Below, in pieces: positions 47,124-58,327 of a stretch of DNA of 64,000 bases. The DNA is taken from positions 131,805-195,804 of the forward strand of contig NW_001799631.1 of the NCBI RefSeq assembly GCF_000165425.1, in the 5' to 3' direction. The position numbers and the translations under genes were made by a program. This stretch comes from Paramecium tetraurelia. Lineage: Eukaryota > Ciliophora > Oligohymenophorea > Peniculida > Parameciidae. A model generated the notes under the pieces. That model made no database searches. It saw only the letters and a list, made by a program, of their open reading frames with translations, and was not told the DNA's origin. Position 1 is the first letter of the stretch, and each line of letters begins with the position of its first letter.

Positions 47124-48124
47124 TTTATGTTTATTTTTGTTTCTAACATAATTCCATTCTTTATAATTAATTATTTCTATAGAAATTATATATATTGATT
47201 TAGATATCTAAAAATCAAAAGAGATTGAATATTGTTTTATATATTAACTCCATTTAATGTTAATGATACGATTATAGGGTAAATATGTATTTATCTGATT
47301 ATCTTTAATATGACATATATTTAAAAGGTATTTTAATTTGTAAAATTTTAAGAATAAAACTCCTCAAATATATTTAAATATTAGAATAGTAATATAAACT
47401 AATGTTATTGATTGAAGTCTTATTTTAATATCTATTTTTGACCCTATTAAGTCAAAATTTTTAAATAATAATTAAAAACCTAACTAAAATGATAACATCA
47501 ACAAAATCAGTATTGATATTTGATATAATTTAGTAATATAATATTAGGACATTTATACAATATCATAATAATCTTCATTTTTGATTATTATGCTACCTTT
47601 AAAATAAATATCCACTTGATTTCTTCTAATTAGTCATAAACTGCTTATCTTATATCTCAAATTAATTGAGATACAAAACAAAATTTCGGTTTGCTCACTA
47701 GTTGTTTATCATTTAAAGTCTTAAAGTTTCAAATTCATTTATGTTAGTAAATCAAAATTCTCCAATTAAATTGTATTATTTGTAAATAAATTTTTGATTT
47801 GGCCATTAATATTAATTTTCTATAACTATTTAATATTCAACATTTAGAGGTTATTTAGTATAAAATTGAAACTTTTGTATAAGTACGCGTTATACAATTT
47901 TATAAAATATCACATTATACACATTTAAAGCATGAAATTAAAATTCTCGATTTTCAATTAGGAATCCATTTTTGAATATTTTATATTTAAGATTGTATAA
48001 CATAGATGTTAGAATTTCTTTCTGATACTAAACCTTAATTATTCAAAACTTTATCTACTTAAGTAAAGGAAATATGAAAAAATTATAATAAGTATTTAAT
48101 GTGTTTTCCTATAAAAAAGGTCAA
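47124..48124. other. Gene-free AT-rich kilobase
   Basis: The longest gap in the window, about 1 kb. No frame on either strand has protein-like composition beyond short AT-driven runs. I see no tRNA-like or repeat structure. It could hold regulatory DNA, an old decayed gene, or retained germline-type sequence. Confidence 0.5.
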
Positions 48125-48373
48125 TCAATTTATTTCTGAACCTCTCTTGGATTGGTTTCTTACTGAGTGTATAAATTTTGGTTAATAATCACCAGGAAGT
48201 TTAATTTTTGGAGACATTGGCGAATCCAAACCATCATTCTTATCCCAAATTTCATAAAATGTTGATTTATTGGATTCATCGAGATTATTTTGACTTAGTT
48301 GAATTGATCTTGATGATTTTCTCTCCATAGCTTATTGCATAAATTTGTTGTTTAGAATATTGAAAGAACTCAT
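48125..48373 (-). CDS. Small hypothetical polar protein, 82 aa
   Basis: ATG 48373 (complement), stop 48125-48127, 83 codons, no intron. Ser/Asn/Lys-rich (MERKSSRSIQLSQNNLDESN; DKNDGLDSPMSPKIKLPGDY). The codon and amino-acid mix is clearly protein-like against the flanking AT-rich DNA. No signal peptide or domain. Confidence 0.5.
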
Positions 48374-48807
48374 ACACTTTAAAACAATTATTAAAAAAAT
48401 TATGGTTATTTTGATATAAAATCTGAAGAAAAATTAATTAATCAAATATCATACTATTGATATATTTTCAAACCCTTATTTAATATTATATTATACAATT
48501 TATAATACAATCATAAAAAAAAAATTTTATTTTGAATCTTTTAATAAAGAAATGATATTATTAAAATGTCTATTTATAAATTTCTGCTGAACGTCTATTG
48601 ATAATTTGAAGTTCAACTATGAAAAGAAATTTAGAGCAAATCACTTAATAATGTTCATAGAATTCGCATAAGTTTATATATTTATTGTCAATACTTTAAA
48701 ACAAAAAAGAGTTTTGCAAAATTTTAGACATCACGTTTAAGAATTTTTCAAAATTTCAATATTTTATTATTCTTATGTATAATATCAAATAGATATAGTT
48801 TAAAAAG

Positions 48808-49059
48808 TCATCTACAACAATTTCTTTAATATTCCTCATTTAATCTTGTGATTAGATCCATATGAAATGCCGTAAGAATTTTCGCAATCGCTCCTTAAAT
48901 CTGATTAGGAATAAGTAAGATTTTCTTAATATCTTCTAATTTATTATAAATCAAGAGAGTCAAACTATATTATTTTGAGTACAAGAATTAAGTTGGTCCC
49001 TTTATTTTTAGGTTTTAGAGCTTTTTGATAAAACCTATGATTGTATAGCTCAAAAGCAT
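48808..49059 (-). CDS. Small hypothetical protein, 83 aa
   Basis: ATG 49059 (complement), stop 48808-48810, no intron. A compact mixed fold is suggested: a hydrophobic start, LYSKQYSLTLLIYNKLEDIK, then the helix IPNQIQGAIAKILTAFHMDL and an RLNEEY tail. The regular pattern suggests a real folded protein. Family not recognised. 48374-48807 and 49060-49435 hold nothing I can identify. Confidence 0.45.
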
Positions 49060-49435
49060 TCATGATGTATAAAATTATTGCTAAGATTAATTATAGTTAG
49101 TAATTATAAAAAATTAGTTAAATAAAGATGATATCATAATTTTGATTAAATGTAAAATAGGTAAAAATAATTATAACCATTCACTTTAAGAAGCCAAAAT
49201 CTTCAAATGAATGAATTGAGACTAAAATTAGATTTTGGTAATTTTGAAATTTATGTAATATCAATTTTATTTACTAAATTTTTAGATCAGTATTAAAATT
49301 AAAATTGAGCTAAATAATATCAATGAACAATAAAAGAGAAACATAAATATTTTGATTATTGACAAGAGAGATCTATCTTTAATAAAATTAAATTTAAACT
49401 AATATATATATAAACAAATTGAAGTAAACACAAAA

Positions 49436-50071
49436 TCAACATTAGCATAGTTAAAATAGACTTTTCTTTTTTATGGATACAAATGAATTTTATAAGACAG
49501 GGTTTGCTTTACGATTTTCTTATTATTTCTTTTCTTCTAATTCCTACTTTTTAAGCCACAATTTAGCTACAAAATTAATGGCATTTTCTATGTTTCTGTT
49601 CTCCAAAGCAGATGATTCAAAGAACTCAAGTCCTTATGATTAAGCTAATTCTTTTCCTTCATCAAAATCAACTTCTCTTTTATAGTTTAAATCACTTTTG
49701 TTTCCGATTAATACTTTAATTGTATCAGGTGGGGAGTTCTGCTCAACTTCATTCATCCAATATTCTATTCTCTTAAATGACTATCTATCAGTGATATCAT
49801 AAACAAAAAATATAGCATGAGCTCCTCTATAATAATTTCTGCTTATTGTTCTAAATCTCTCTTATCCTGCAGTGTCCCAAAATTATAATTTAACGCTTTT
49901 TCCTGATTGTTCAATTATTTTAGTCTTAAAGTCGATTCCAATTGTCGGAAGTAAATTTTATTAAAATTCTTAATCTGTATATCTCATAAGGAGTGAACTT
50001 TTTCCAATCCCAGTATCACCCACTAGTATAATTCTTAATAAATAGTCAAACTCGAAATATGTTTCTGACAT
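49436..50071 (-). CDS. Rab-family small GTPase
   Basis: ATG 50071 (complement), stop 49436-49438; 211 aa, no intron. All G motifs are present: P-loop GDTGIGKSSLL, switch-I Thr in LPTIGIDFKTK, WDTAGQERFR, NKSD and ESSA. The Rab-specific RabF segments (IGIDFK, RFRTISRNYYRGA) point to the Rab1/8 group. It ends LCQC, a CxC motif for double geranylgeranylation. It should act in membrane traffic, most likely secretory. Convergent or tandem neighbours are not functionally linked. Confidence 0.92.
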
Positions 50072-50289
50072 CTTTTCACTTTTAGGTATTTTATTATTAA
50101 ATTTACAATTTTTCTTGAATCCAAGTTTTGAGAGTATTTCTCCCAGAAATAAACAGTATATATATTATTTTAAATAATAATTAATTTAATATTATTTTTA
50201 AACATAATCCATATATAATAGTATATAAAAATTGATTGAAATATTTAGTACTGATATATATACATGATTAAATCTGTATTAAATTCCAC

Positions 50290-51598
50290 AAAATTTTTCA
50301 ATATAATTAATTTGAAGGAAAGTAAGCACTTAAGTTCCTCTATTTTAAATATTAACTATTTTATCTTTTAGTTTGATTACTATCGAGATGTTTTCTATGT
50401 TATAATCGTGATTTACTATTATTTAAGTCTATTGTGATCAACAAATACTCCTGGAACAATTCCAACATTTAATGCCTCATTATTGTAATAGTTTTAATTA
50501 ATTTTCATTTCTACAGTACTCATTGACTAATCTCTTTTTTTCTTTGTTTATTATTCCTCAATCTGCATTATTAAATCTTACCTATACTATTTTTACTTCT
50601 CTATTTTTCTTTACAGATCATCCTAATCTTTTCTTTTAAAATGCTTATTCACAACTCCAAAATGTTCCAATTCTTATGATTTCTATTGCTATTCTCGCTC
50701 TTTCCATTATCGTTTTTATTCAATTTATTCCATAATAGAATTATAGGCTTCTTTGTTCTTCTTCTATCTGATAGCTCTCTCTATAATTTATCGTTGCTCA
50801 TCCTATTATCTCTTTTATTCAGCAGCTTCCTTTATTAGTTTGTTTTCTATGTCGATTTTTTCTCTTTCTTTTTACTAGTAAATTTAATTGTATTTCTCCA
50901 ATAATCCTTCATTTTGATGGTAATTGTGCTTTAACTTATTCATGAACTAGTATAAATGTGGCAAATACATTTCTTCTTTACTCCTCATCTTATTGAAGTT
51001 TATTGACTTCTTCCTACATACTCTGTTTTTCAAATAACCGTATTTTAATTTATTCCATTCTTTTCTTATCTTCCATGTCTTTATATGATTAATTTAACTC
51101 ATAACTAATTCTGTTCTTTTAATTTAGTTTCTCCAAAAGCTCTTCTTTAAAAATTTATTAATTTCTTAACATTTATTCACTGATCTATTGTTTTTCATTT
51201 AAATTCTATTGTCTCTATAGTATTTTCTTCATTTCCTACTATTCCAAACTGTATTTAGCAAACTCAGCTTCTTTTTATTTCAATAAATGCAATTTCTGAA
51301 TTTATTCAATATCTTGTCTCTGCATACCTTTTTGTATTTAATCAGCAAATAAATAATTATCAAAGCTTTCTGAGTCCTTTTTATTTCTTTCTAACATAGC
51401 TGCTTGTAGTTCCTATCTTTACATAATTTCTCAATTAGGTTACCTGTATTGCAATTTACGTTAATAGTCCTCCTATTTTAGTATCTGTTGCTGCTGGTCT
51501 GATTGAGAATTTTACTACTAAATTAACCTGCTCCATTCTCCAGTTGGATCTAAGGAATAATATACTATATTCTTACTATTACTATTAAATTTATTCAT
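50290..51598 (-). CDS. TPH-type coiled-coil protein (MNS1/CFAP-like), 3' end uncertain
   Basis: ATG 51598 (complement) starts MNKFNSNSKNIVYYSLDPTG. A 27-base intron follows near 51420 and a 22-base intron near 50950. The body is an almost continuous charged helix with alternating QQ/EE/KR blocks (LNEKQQISEQMLRNQQIFKE; QKRQQDEQRQIIERAIRQKK), the pattern of trichoplein/TPH-domain proteins of cilia such as MNS1 or CFAP53. Near the end a non-helical NVGIVPGVFVDHNR segment suggests a C-terminal tag. I could not fix the stop. The open frame runs on into the next gene's 3' region, so an intron must lie near 50400. Confidence 0.6.
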
Positions 51599-51702
51599 TA
51601 ATAAAATTATATTGTAATTATTTAACTAAAGAATTAGAGGTTCATGTTGAGAATGAATATGAATTTATTTGTTAATAAGATATAAAAAAATGAATTATAA
51701 TC

Positions 51703-52301
51703 TCATTCAGAGGTCTTAAAATATTCACTAAAACTTGAATGTTTTCTTATAGACATGGTGAGTTCGTAAGTTTAGATTTTAGATTCTAAAATCCTGTATT
51801 CCTCACAAACCTTTTAATGAGAATCAAAAAGCAAGTTGTATTGTTCCCCAAATTCAAGAATTTTCATTTATTGTTCTTAAACCAACTATTTAAGTTGTTC
51901 ATTTTCATATGCCAATTTCTAATTCATAAGGGCTTCACTCTTTAATTCGCAATTTTCATTTAGCAACATTAACATTCTTTTCTCGAGTTATAAAATCTCA
52001 GGATAATTATTGTTTAAACTCCTACATTAACTTTGCTCTAATTTATTGATTTCTATTTAGCTAATATAACATATCTACTTTGTTCTAATTCACTTATGTA
52101 ATCGTATAGGTTTGTACTATCTTTTTTCTTTGCTATTGTGTTGGATTGGTAATTTTTGAATTAATTTTCATTTTTTTAAAATGGACTAGATTTAACTCCC
52201 GAGTTTGTTTACACTTTGACCAGTCGTTCTGGAGTAGCAAAATTGCATTGTGAAGTTCTTACAGTATGGAAAGACTAACAAGGCGATCTGTAAGCTTTCA
52301 T
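51703..52301 (-). CDS. Coiled-coil protein, about 190 aa
   Basis: Proposed ATG 52301 (complement) reads MKAYRSPCQSFHTVRTSQCN, continues through LYDYISELEQSRYVILAKQK, and after a frame change near 51990-52020 ends in ENCELKSEALMNQKLAYENE to EYFKTSE at stop 51703-51705. The last half is a clear coiled coil. The frame change needs an intron I did not locate, so the middle is uncertain. A plus-strand frame over 52180-52300 also looks protein-like but has no ATG. Confidence 0.5.
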
Positions 52302-52623
52302 AACTATTTATTAAAATTATTCAAATTCCAATTAAGCAACCGATTATTATAAAATAAAACTTAGATAATTATATTGATATTTGCTTTAAGAATTTGAATA
52401 AAAATGAGAAGAAATTATTTGATTCTCATTTTAATTGAATGTTTAGGAAGCTGTAAGACTTTTATCAGCATTAAAAAAAAAAATAAAAATTAATACAATT
52501 ACATAACATACTTCACAGGAAAATGAAGATGTAACGCCAAATGGAGACAAGTTTAAGAAACATTTTATAAAAATATGTTAGAAGTAAAGATATTTTAACA
52601 AATTAACATGAGATGTTGAATCA

Positions 52624-52848
52624 TCACTTCAATTATGTTATAAGAGATTTGCTATTTAAGACTTTAGCAACTAGAGTCCAAGCATTTTGGAGAAACTCTT
52701 CGGTTTTGGCTATTTCTTCTCCTAACTTTCTTAATTCTTCCCTCTTCTTTTGCTCTTCGTAATTCTTCTTTCGGAACATCTATTTCCAAGAGCAAGGTTT
52801 CTTTGTGATTGACTTAGATGCAGATGCTAGGCTCTTCTCTTCACTCAT
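52624..52848 (-). CDS. Small basic coiled protein, 74 aa
   Basis: ATG 52848 (complement), stop 52624-52626, no intron. It begins MSEEKSLASASKSITKKPCS and continues as a charged helix (NYEEQKKREELRKLGEEIAK) with a hydrophobic C-terminal third. No known family. 52302-52623 holds nothing else I recognise. Confidence 0.5.
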
Positions 52849-52943
52849 ATATATTAATTTTTTAACTAATTTAGACTCTATGTTAGTTAGCCTTTTAAAA
52901 CGGATATAGCAAAAACGATCTCTTAAATATAAATAGTTCTCTT

Positions 52944-53057
52944 ATGATTTAGAGAGATATTATAGATATTAGATCGGAAGAGTACAAAGAATTCTGGAAT
53001 AAACTTAGATCCAGAATCCTCTTGTTGAGTGGAGATGTAATTAGATTTGGAAGATGA
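52944..53057 (+). CDS. Possible short peptide, 37 aa
   Basis: ATG 52944, TGA 53055-53057. It reads MIQRDIIDIRSEEYKEFWNK then RSRILLLSGDVIRFGR, which is strikingly protein-like for its length. It may be a free short protein or a lost exon. No intron was found that links it to the kinase gene starting 90 bases downstream. Confidence 0.3.
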
Positions 53058-53147
53058 GTACTACTAATTAATTTGTTCAATGAATTTTATTATTTATGCA
53101 TTTGTGTATATATATATTTATAAAATTAAATTATTGCTTCAGGAAAT

Positions 53148-54554
53148 ATGAAAAAGTACAGAGAATTAAAAAAGACTGGGGACGGAACATTTGGAGTTGT
53201 GATCAAGGCTGAAGACATGCAGAGTCACGATTTGGTAGCCATCAAAAAGATGAAACACAAATATCACAATTTTGAAGAATGCACTAACTTAAGAGAAGTT
53301 AAGGCTTTGATGAAACTTTAAAATCATCCAAACATTGTCAAGCTTAAAGAACGTAAGAATTGAATCAAATTAGTGTTTTTGGACAATGACACTCTCTGTT
53401 TAGTCTTTGAGTTTGTAGACAAAAGCATCTATCAAATGTACATCCAGCAAAAAGAGATGGTAACCAAATATAAGATGGAGCTTAGGGTAAAACCATTCCA
53501 GAAGACCAAATCAAATCCCTCATTTACCAAGTAGCCAATGGACTCAGTTACATGCATAAACATGGCTACTTTCATCGAGATCTCAAGCCAGAAAATCTCT
53601 TGGTCTCCAACGATGGCATTGTTAAGGTTATAGATCTTGGATGCGCAAGAGAAATCAGATCAAGACCCCCATATACTGATTATATTGCTACCAGATGGTA
53701 CAGGGTATATTCTCTGACTTAATTCAATTTAAGGCTCCAGAGATCCTATTGAAATAAGCCAATTACAATAGTCCAGTTGATATATTTGCTCTTGGTTGTA
53801 TCATGGCTGAATTATTTTTAAATAGACCTCTATTTCAAGGTAATTCTGAATTAGAATAATTCAATAAGATCCTTTCCACTCTTGGGTAATTTGATAACCT
53901 ATCTTCTGTATTTTAGTACTTTCACTTAATTCGAATGGTCTGAAGGATGCAGACTAGTTTCTCAAATGGGATTGGCATTGGCCTAATTTCAACCTCTTCA
54001 ATTGCAACAGTTGATACCTAATGCAAGCACTGAGGCCTTAAACTTGTTGACTTAAATGATTAGATGGGATCCCAACAAGAGAATCACTGCCACTCAAATG
54101 TTAACCCATCCATTTTTCTACAACATCGAGAAAGATTGCCCCTCCTATCATCTTCGAAGAGCAAGGCAAATCTAAAGATGAATTGAAATTGCCAGAAATG
54201 GGCAAAAAACCTAAGTCTTACAGTCAAAAGGAAGAACCCTAAAACCAATTCAAATAAAAATAATATGTACAATAACAACAGGTAGAAGATAATGATAGTA
54301 ATGATCTGGATGACATATTGGATTTTATAACCACTGAAAACAAACCTCTGCCTTCCAAATAATCTAGTTAGTCTTCCAAAAACTTAGAATATGGAGAATA
54401 TGTTCCCTCAATTCCCTAAAATAGACAACCCAGGAATCTCTAATCAAGTCAAATACAAGAATAACAAAAGAAAGACAATAATTCAATCTATGATTTTAGC
54501 CATTTACAAAGTTTCAAACCTGCAAAAATGCCTAATACAAATTCTAAATATTGA
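53148..54554 (+). CDS. MAK/ICK/MOK-type ciliary protein kinase, with a +1 frameshift
   Basis: ATG 53148, TGA 54552-54554. N-lobe [20 protein letters not shown] and AIKKMK, catalytic loop [25 protein letters not shown] (DLG in place of DFG), activation loop [13 protein letters not shown] with the TDY dual-phosphorylation site of the RCK family, then APEILL and [13 protein letters not shown]. Four introns (21, 26, 29, 31 bases) leave 1300 bases, one too many. The break is at the T5 run at 54113-54117 after LTHP. In the present frame a TGA comes at 54179, while the next frame is open and protein-like to 54552 ([17 protein letters not shown]). Such kinases control cilium length. Confidence 0.85.
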
Positions 54555-54619
54555 TCAGTGATTCTAGATTTTTTTGCTTAAGTTATATAATGTTTCAATA
54601 AATAAAAATATTTATCTTT

Positions 54620-55225
54620 TCATTTGAAATTCTGAATTTTCTTTGTATTCACAATCTCTCCTTCTTTCGAAAACAATATTAATAAAAATTATTTGTTAAC
54701 CTCTAAAGATAATCTTATTTTTCTGTACAATTAAAACCATTAGCAATCCACACAATAATCGACCAAATACAAAGAGTGTTTATGTTCCAAATCCTTTTTA
54801 TCATAAAATACCAGAGGAACTCCAAATATTCTACCTGACTCAATTATATATTGATTCGAATATTTTGAATAAATTTTTAATTCTAATTAATCAACATACT
54901 TATTTGCAATCAAAAGTTTGGTCAACTATCCTAAAGTTATTTCCTTATTGTATATTGCAAAATTTATCAATCTTAAATATTCCTATGAGTAATTTCGTTA
55001 TTGTTTATTTAACTCTACAAATTATAGCTATTATTCCATTAAACTCTTATCTATTTCTACAATCTAAGGTTTATCAACTACCTCCGCACTAACATTCATT
55101 AATTCATCATAAAAATCTGGCTCTAATAAAATGATTTAGTGTTCTGGGAATTCATTGATGAATTTATTAAAAGTCCAAACCTCATCTTAGTTAAAAAAGA
55201 AAGAAAAATTAGCATAAAATTTCAT
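54620..55225 (-). CDS. tRNA-splicing endonuclease subunit-like protein (Sen2/Sen34 fold)
   Basis: ATG 55225 (complement), stop 54620-54622; 201 aa, no intron. The C-terminal half matches the tRNA-intron endonuclease catalytic fold: SNQYIIESGRIFGVPLVFYD (Tyr before the G-x-x-FG strand), HKHSLYLVDY (His) and IRLSLEVNKQFLLILFSK (Lys). All three catalytic positions (Tyr, His, Lys) appear occupied. The N-terminal half is a short alpha/beta part (FPEHQIILLEPDFYDEL). It would cut tRNA introns in a four-subunit nuclear or mitochondrial-surface complex. Small size fits Sen34 or Sen15-like subunits. Confidence 0.6.
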
Positions 55226-55304
55226 TATATATATTTAAATTTCTGAATAATTTGAAATAAAGGATTATAAGCAATGGAATATTTAGTAAGTAAATTTATA
55301 ATAA

Positions 55305-56130
55305 TCAATTACTTAAGAAGAATTATTTTAAGTATCTAGAAACATTATGTTTTAAAATTGATACTTAAAAATCCTTATCTTACAATCTTTATTTTAGACT
55401 CATTTAGAAAATAGTTTCATTTGTTAAGTAGTTTAATTTGTCAATAATCTATGGATTTAGTTAGGATTTTTAATTAACATTTTCAATAAATTGCTTAATT
55501 TTGCTATAATTCTATCCCAAATCAAATACAGAATTGGTTTTGGGAATTTCAGATTTAGATTCTTATTATTACTAACAAACGGAATTCTAATTACTTTTTC
55601 CTTCTTCAACTTTTATCAAATCTTCTAACTTAGTTAATTGTTAAGCTTTTTTTAGTTCTTTTAACTTTCTTTTCTCTTACTTACCTAGACTAACTCCATC
55701 TAATTTCAACTTCTATTAAATTAATTATAAGCTCATATTGATTCCTCTAGCGATGTTTTCAGGAGCTTTTTCATCAGGATGATTCTCTGAAGAGATTGTC
55801 TATTAAACATTATAACACCCAGTTTAGAGTTCTTCCAATTATGATAAGATCTCCTGTTACAATCTTCTTTTGAGTTGTTTTTCTTCCTTTCTACTCAGAT
55901 CTTTTTCTTCGGTATACATCTAAAATATTTTAATAAGTTTGTAAACATACTTTAGAATGTTTAATATTAATGAATTCCTGGTTCGGTCTGCCCAAAGGGT
56001 CTATAACAATTATTTTAATGTGTGAGTCGATTTCAACTCTTTCTCTTCTGCTCGTCTTCTTCTCTCTTCTGCCTTCTTGCTCGTAAGTCTGTAAAATTGC
56101 CTTACATGTACAGGCCTTCGTTTTAAACAT
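55305..56130 (-). CDS. Hypothetical Lys/Gln-rich protein, 264 aa
   Basis: ATG 56130 (complement), one 31-base intron (GTATGT..TTTAG, near 55910-55945), stop 55305-55307; 265 codons, frame closes exactly. The N-terminal 60 residues have a beta pattern ending HIKIIVIDPLGRPNQEFINI. The rest is helical and charged (TEEKDLSRKEEKQLKRRLQQ; KQEKRKLKELKKAQQLTKLE) with a polar linker and a helical C-terminus. No known domain. Confidence 0.65.
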
Positions 56131-56173
56131 CTCAGCTACCTTCAAATATTTAAAAATTCATTTACATTACATA

Positions 56174-56470
56174 ATGACAGTTTTTCAACTGTCAAAGCAT
56201 GAAGAATTAGAGATCGAGTCTCTTGGGATATTTTTTGATAAGGTCTTTTTGGTTTGTTGGCTTCAAACGTCGATTAAATAGACTAATTCGGGAATTGTTC
56301 AGCGTGTTGTTCCATGGGAAATGAGAAATATAATATACTAATTATTTATTCGGAATCTTTTTTCCAAACCATATAAATTTTTTTCTAATTTAGATTTGAT
56401 GATTGCTAATAAATTATAATGTTTTATGAATTTATTTTAGAATTTAAATTTATTTATTATTTTCTTCTGA
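56174..56470 (+). CDS. Possible short RWD-like frame
   Basis: ATG 56174, TGA 56468-56470, 98 codons. The first 25 residues (MTVFQLSKHEELEIESLGIF) have the E-x-E-x-L-x-x-I pattern that opens RWD domains. The rest is hydrophobic/Asn-rich and AT-driven, and a 39-base GTC..TAG stretch could be an intron. At best this is a truncated gene. 56471-56760 holds nothing I recognise. Confidence 0.25.
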
Positions 56471-56760
56471 AATTATTATATTATTTTCTCAGAAGAGAAC
56501 ACATCTACAATCCGAAACCCTAAAGATGATAAAATATTTAAATATTTTATAATCTACTATTTCAAATATTAACTTTTTCTATTAAAACAACTTTTTATTC
56601 GCTTTTCAAGACTAAACTTTTTTCATTTAAAGAAGAAATAAATTAATTTTAATTAGGAAATACATTTGAATAAGTGCTAACCCTCGAAAAATAAAGGAGA
56701 GAATAATAGTTGTTAGATAAAATAAATATTTAAATAAGAGCTTAAAATTAAAATTTATAC

Positions 56761-57826
56761 TCAGTTGATTCTTCCCTTCATGTAATTAGAAGCACCTTCT
56801 AATTTTGTAGCAAGAATTGATTCCACTTAATCTAATGATGCTAATTTCAGTAGTTCTTTGTTCGGTATCTCTTGCATATAAAGATCTCCAATTATCACAT
56901 TGAGCTTCTTTCTACTTCTTTCCATTAGTAGCAGATTCCAATTCTCTTCCTGCATCATACTTTCTCTTTTTAGCAGCAGCCAACATATTTTCAACCTATC
57001 CAATCTTATTTTCAGCCTCAGCCTTTGCAGATTGAATGGCTTCTCTCTATTCTTAGATTGAGTAGATTTGAGCTTCATAATTGAGTTAGGATTGAATCTC
57101 CTCTTCTCTGTCATCAATCAAGGCTTATTCCAAGGAAGCTCTCAATTCACCAATTTTAGCTTGAACACTTTGTAATTTCTCTGCAGAAAATGTTGAAGCC
57201 AACTAAACCAGAGCGAGGATAGGATTCTCTCCGCCTACTCTTTCTAATTCGGCAAGTACAACTTCAGCATCAGCTTCAGGTTGAATAGCACTTAATTTGG
57301 CAGCAATAACATCAAGAGCCTCAACTACTTTAGGTGTTTAAATTTCTCTTTCTTGATAAGCAGCATGATCTTCAGCTCTTTGTTCTCTCAATTATTCTTC
57401 TTATTGATTAAGGATATTTAATTAAACTACTTGATTTTCAATTTCTTATTATAAAAGTTCAAGATCAGCTGTGTATTTATTGATATCCATAGTTGCTTCA
57501 GTGATTTCATTTGAAGCGAATTCAATTCTTCTATTGTATCCATAAATTTCAGCTTCACAATCAGCCTCTTAAGCAACATGCACTAATTCAGCATTTTATT
57601 ATTAAAGAACTAAATTCTCTCTTAAATCTTGGAGCATTTTAGCGATGTCAGATAATGGTGATTGATTTCTCATTTAGATAGCAATTGTATCAAGTATCTT
57701 TTTTCCTAAAGGATGATCTTCAAGGTTTTCAAGTTAGGCAAATACTGCGGCATGTGGATCTGAAGCGTGTTTAATCAAAACTGATTGTGTGAGTGCTATC
57801 AATGCTAAACAGATTGCAAACTTCAT
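56761..57826 (-). CDS. Trichocyst matrix protein (TMP family), copy 2, with a +1 frameshift near the 3' end
   Basis: ATG 57826 (complement), stop 56761-56763. Signal peptide MKFAICLALIALTQSVL, then the TMP pattern (DPHAAVFAQLENLEDHPLGK; VVEALDVIAAKLSAIQPEAD; long Ala/Glu/Gln helices; AQCDNWRSLYARDTEQRTTE). There is no intron, and the length 1066 is a multiple of three plus one. Near 56829-56830 an extra base moves the frame: the family-like ending QVESILATKLEGASNYMKGR lies one frame over and meets the stop. Without the correction the frame runs on past 56761. A sibling of the gene at 39838-41009, with different N-terminal part. Confidence 0.85.
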
Positions 57827-58092
57827 TTTTTAATAGTGATAATCAAGCGATGTCGTTTTTTCTTCAAAGCAATCTGTTAGTTTACTCTAAAGTTTTATTA
57901 ATTTATTATATGGAATAGTTCTTTCGATAAGAATAATTCTATAACTTTTCCAAAAGCTAAATGAATTTACTTGACCTTTATTTTGCTCAAATTATTTAAT
58001 AAAATAATCAATTAAAAATTCTAGAAAAAATTTATACACTTAATAATAATTAATTAATATAATATAAAACAACCCATATTCAATATTCACAA

Positions 58093-58260
58093 TCAAAAAA
58101 GAGTACGATTTTTCTTATTTTTATATTGTCTCCAATCTTTAAGCCCTTTAATGGAAGAATCAGATCTATTCAACTTCTGTCTATCAAGGTTTGTTATTGG
58201 CTTTAAAATATCATAAATGTGTCTTTATTTGAATTTGTTCTGTTTTTACCCATAATAAAA
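58093..58260 (-). CDS. Short basic coding-like frame, start not found
   Basis: Stop 58093-58095. Upstream the frame reads HIYDILKPITNLDRQKLNRS and continues DSSIKGLKDWRQYKNKKNRT, which is protein-like. No ATG lies in frame; an ATG in another frame at about 58253 (MGKNRTNSNKDTF) may be joined by an intron I cannot place. 57827-58092 shows nothing else. Confidence 0.35.
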
Positions 58261-58327
58261 TATATATAAATATAATAATTGGGGAATATTGTATGTTTTT
58301 ATTATACAATTAATATTATTAAGCTCA

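Noticed and set aside
54865-55092. Plus-strand 75-residue hydrophobic frame
   Set aside because: It lies opposite the tRNA-endonuclease-like gene, which keeps a complete frame and catalytic motifs.
55930-56145. Helix-turn-helix/transposase-like N-terminus on the minus strand
   Set aside because: After removing a 31-base intron it joins an ordinary 264-residue Lys/Gln-rich protein; there is no DDE domain or terminal repeat, and the upstream ATG-like start is TTG.
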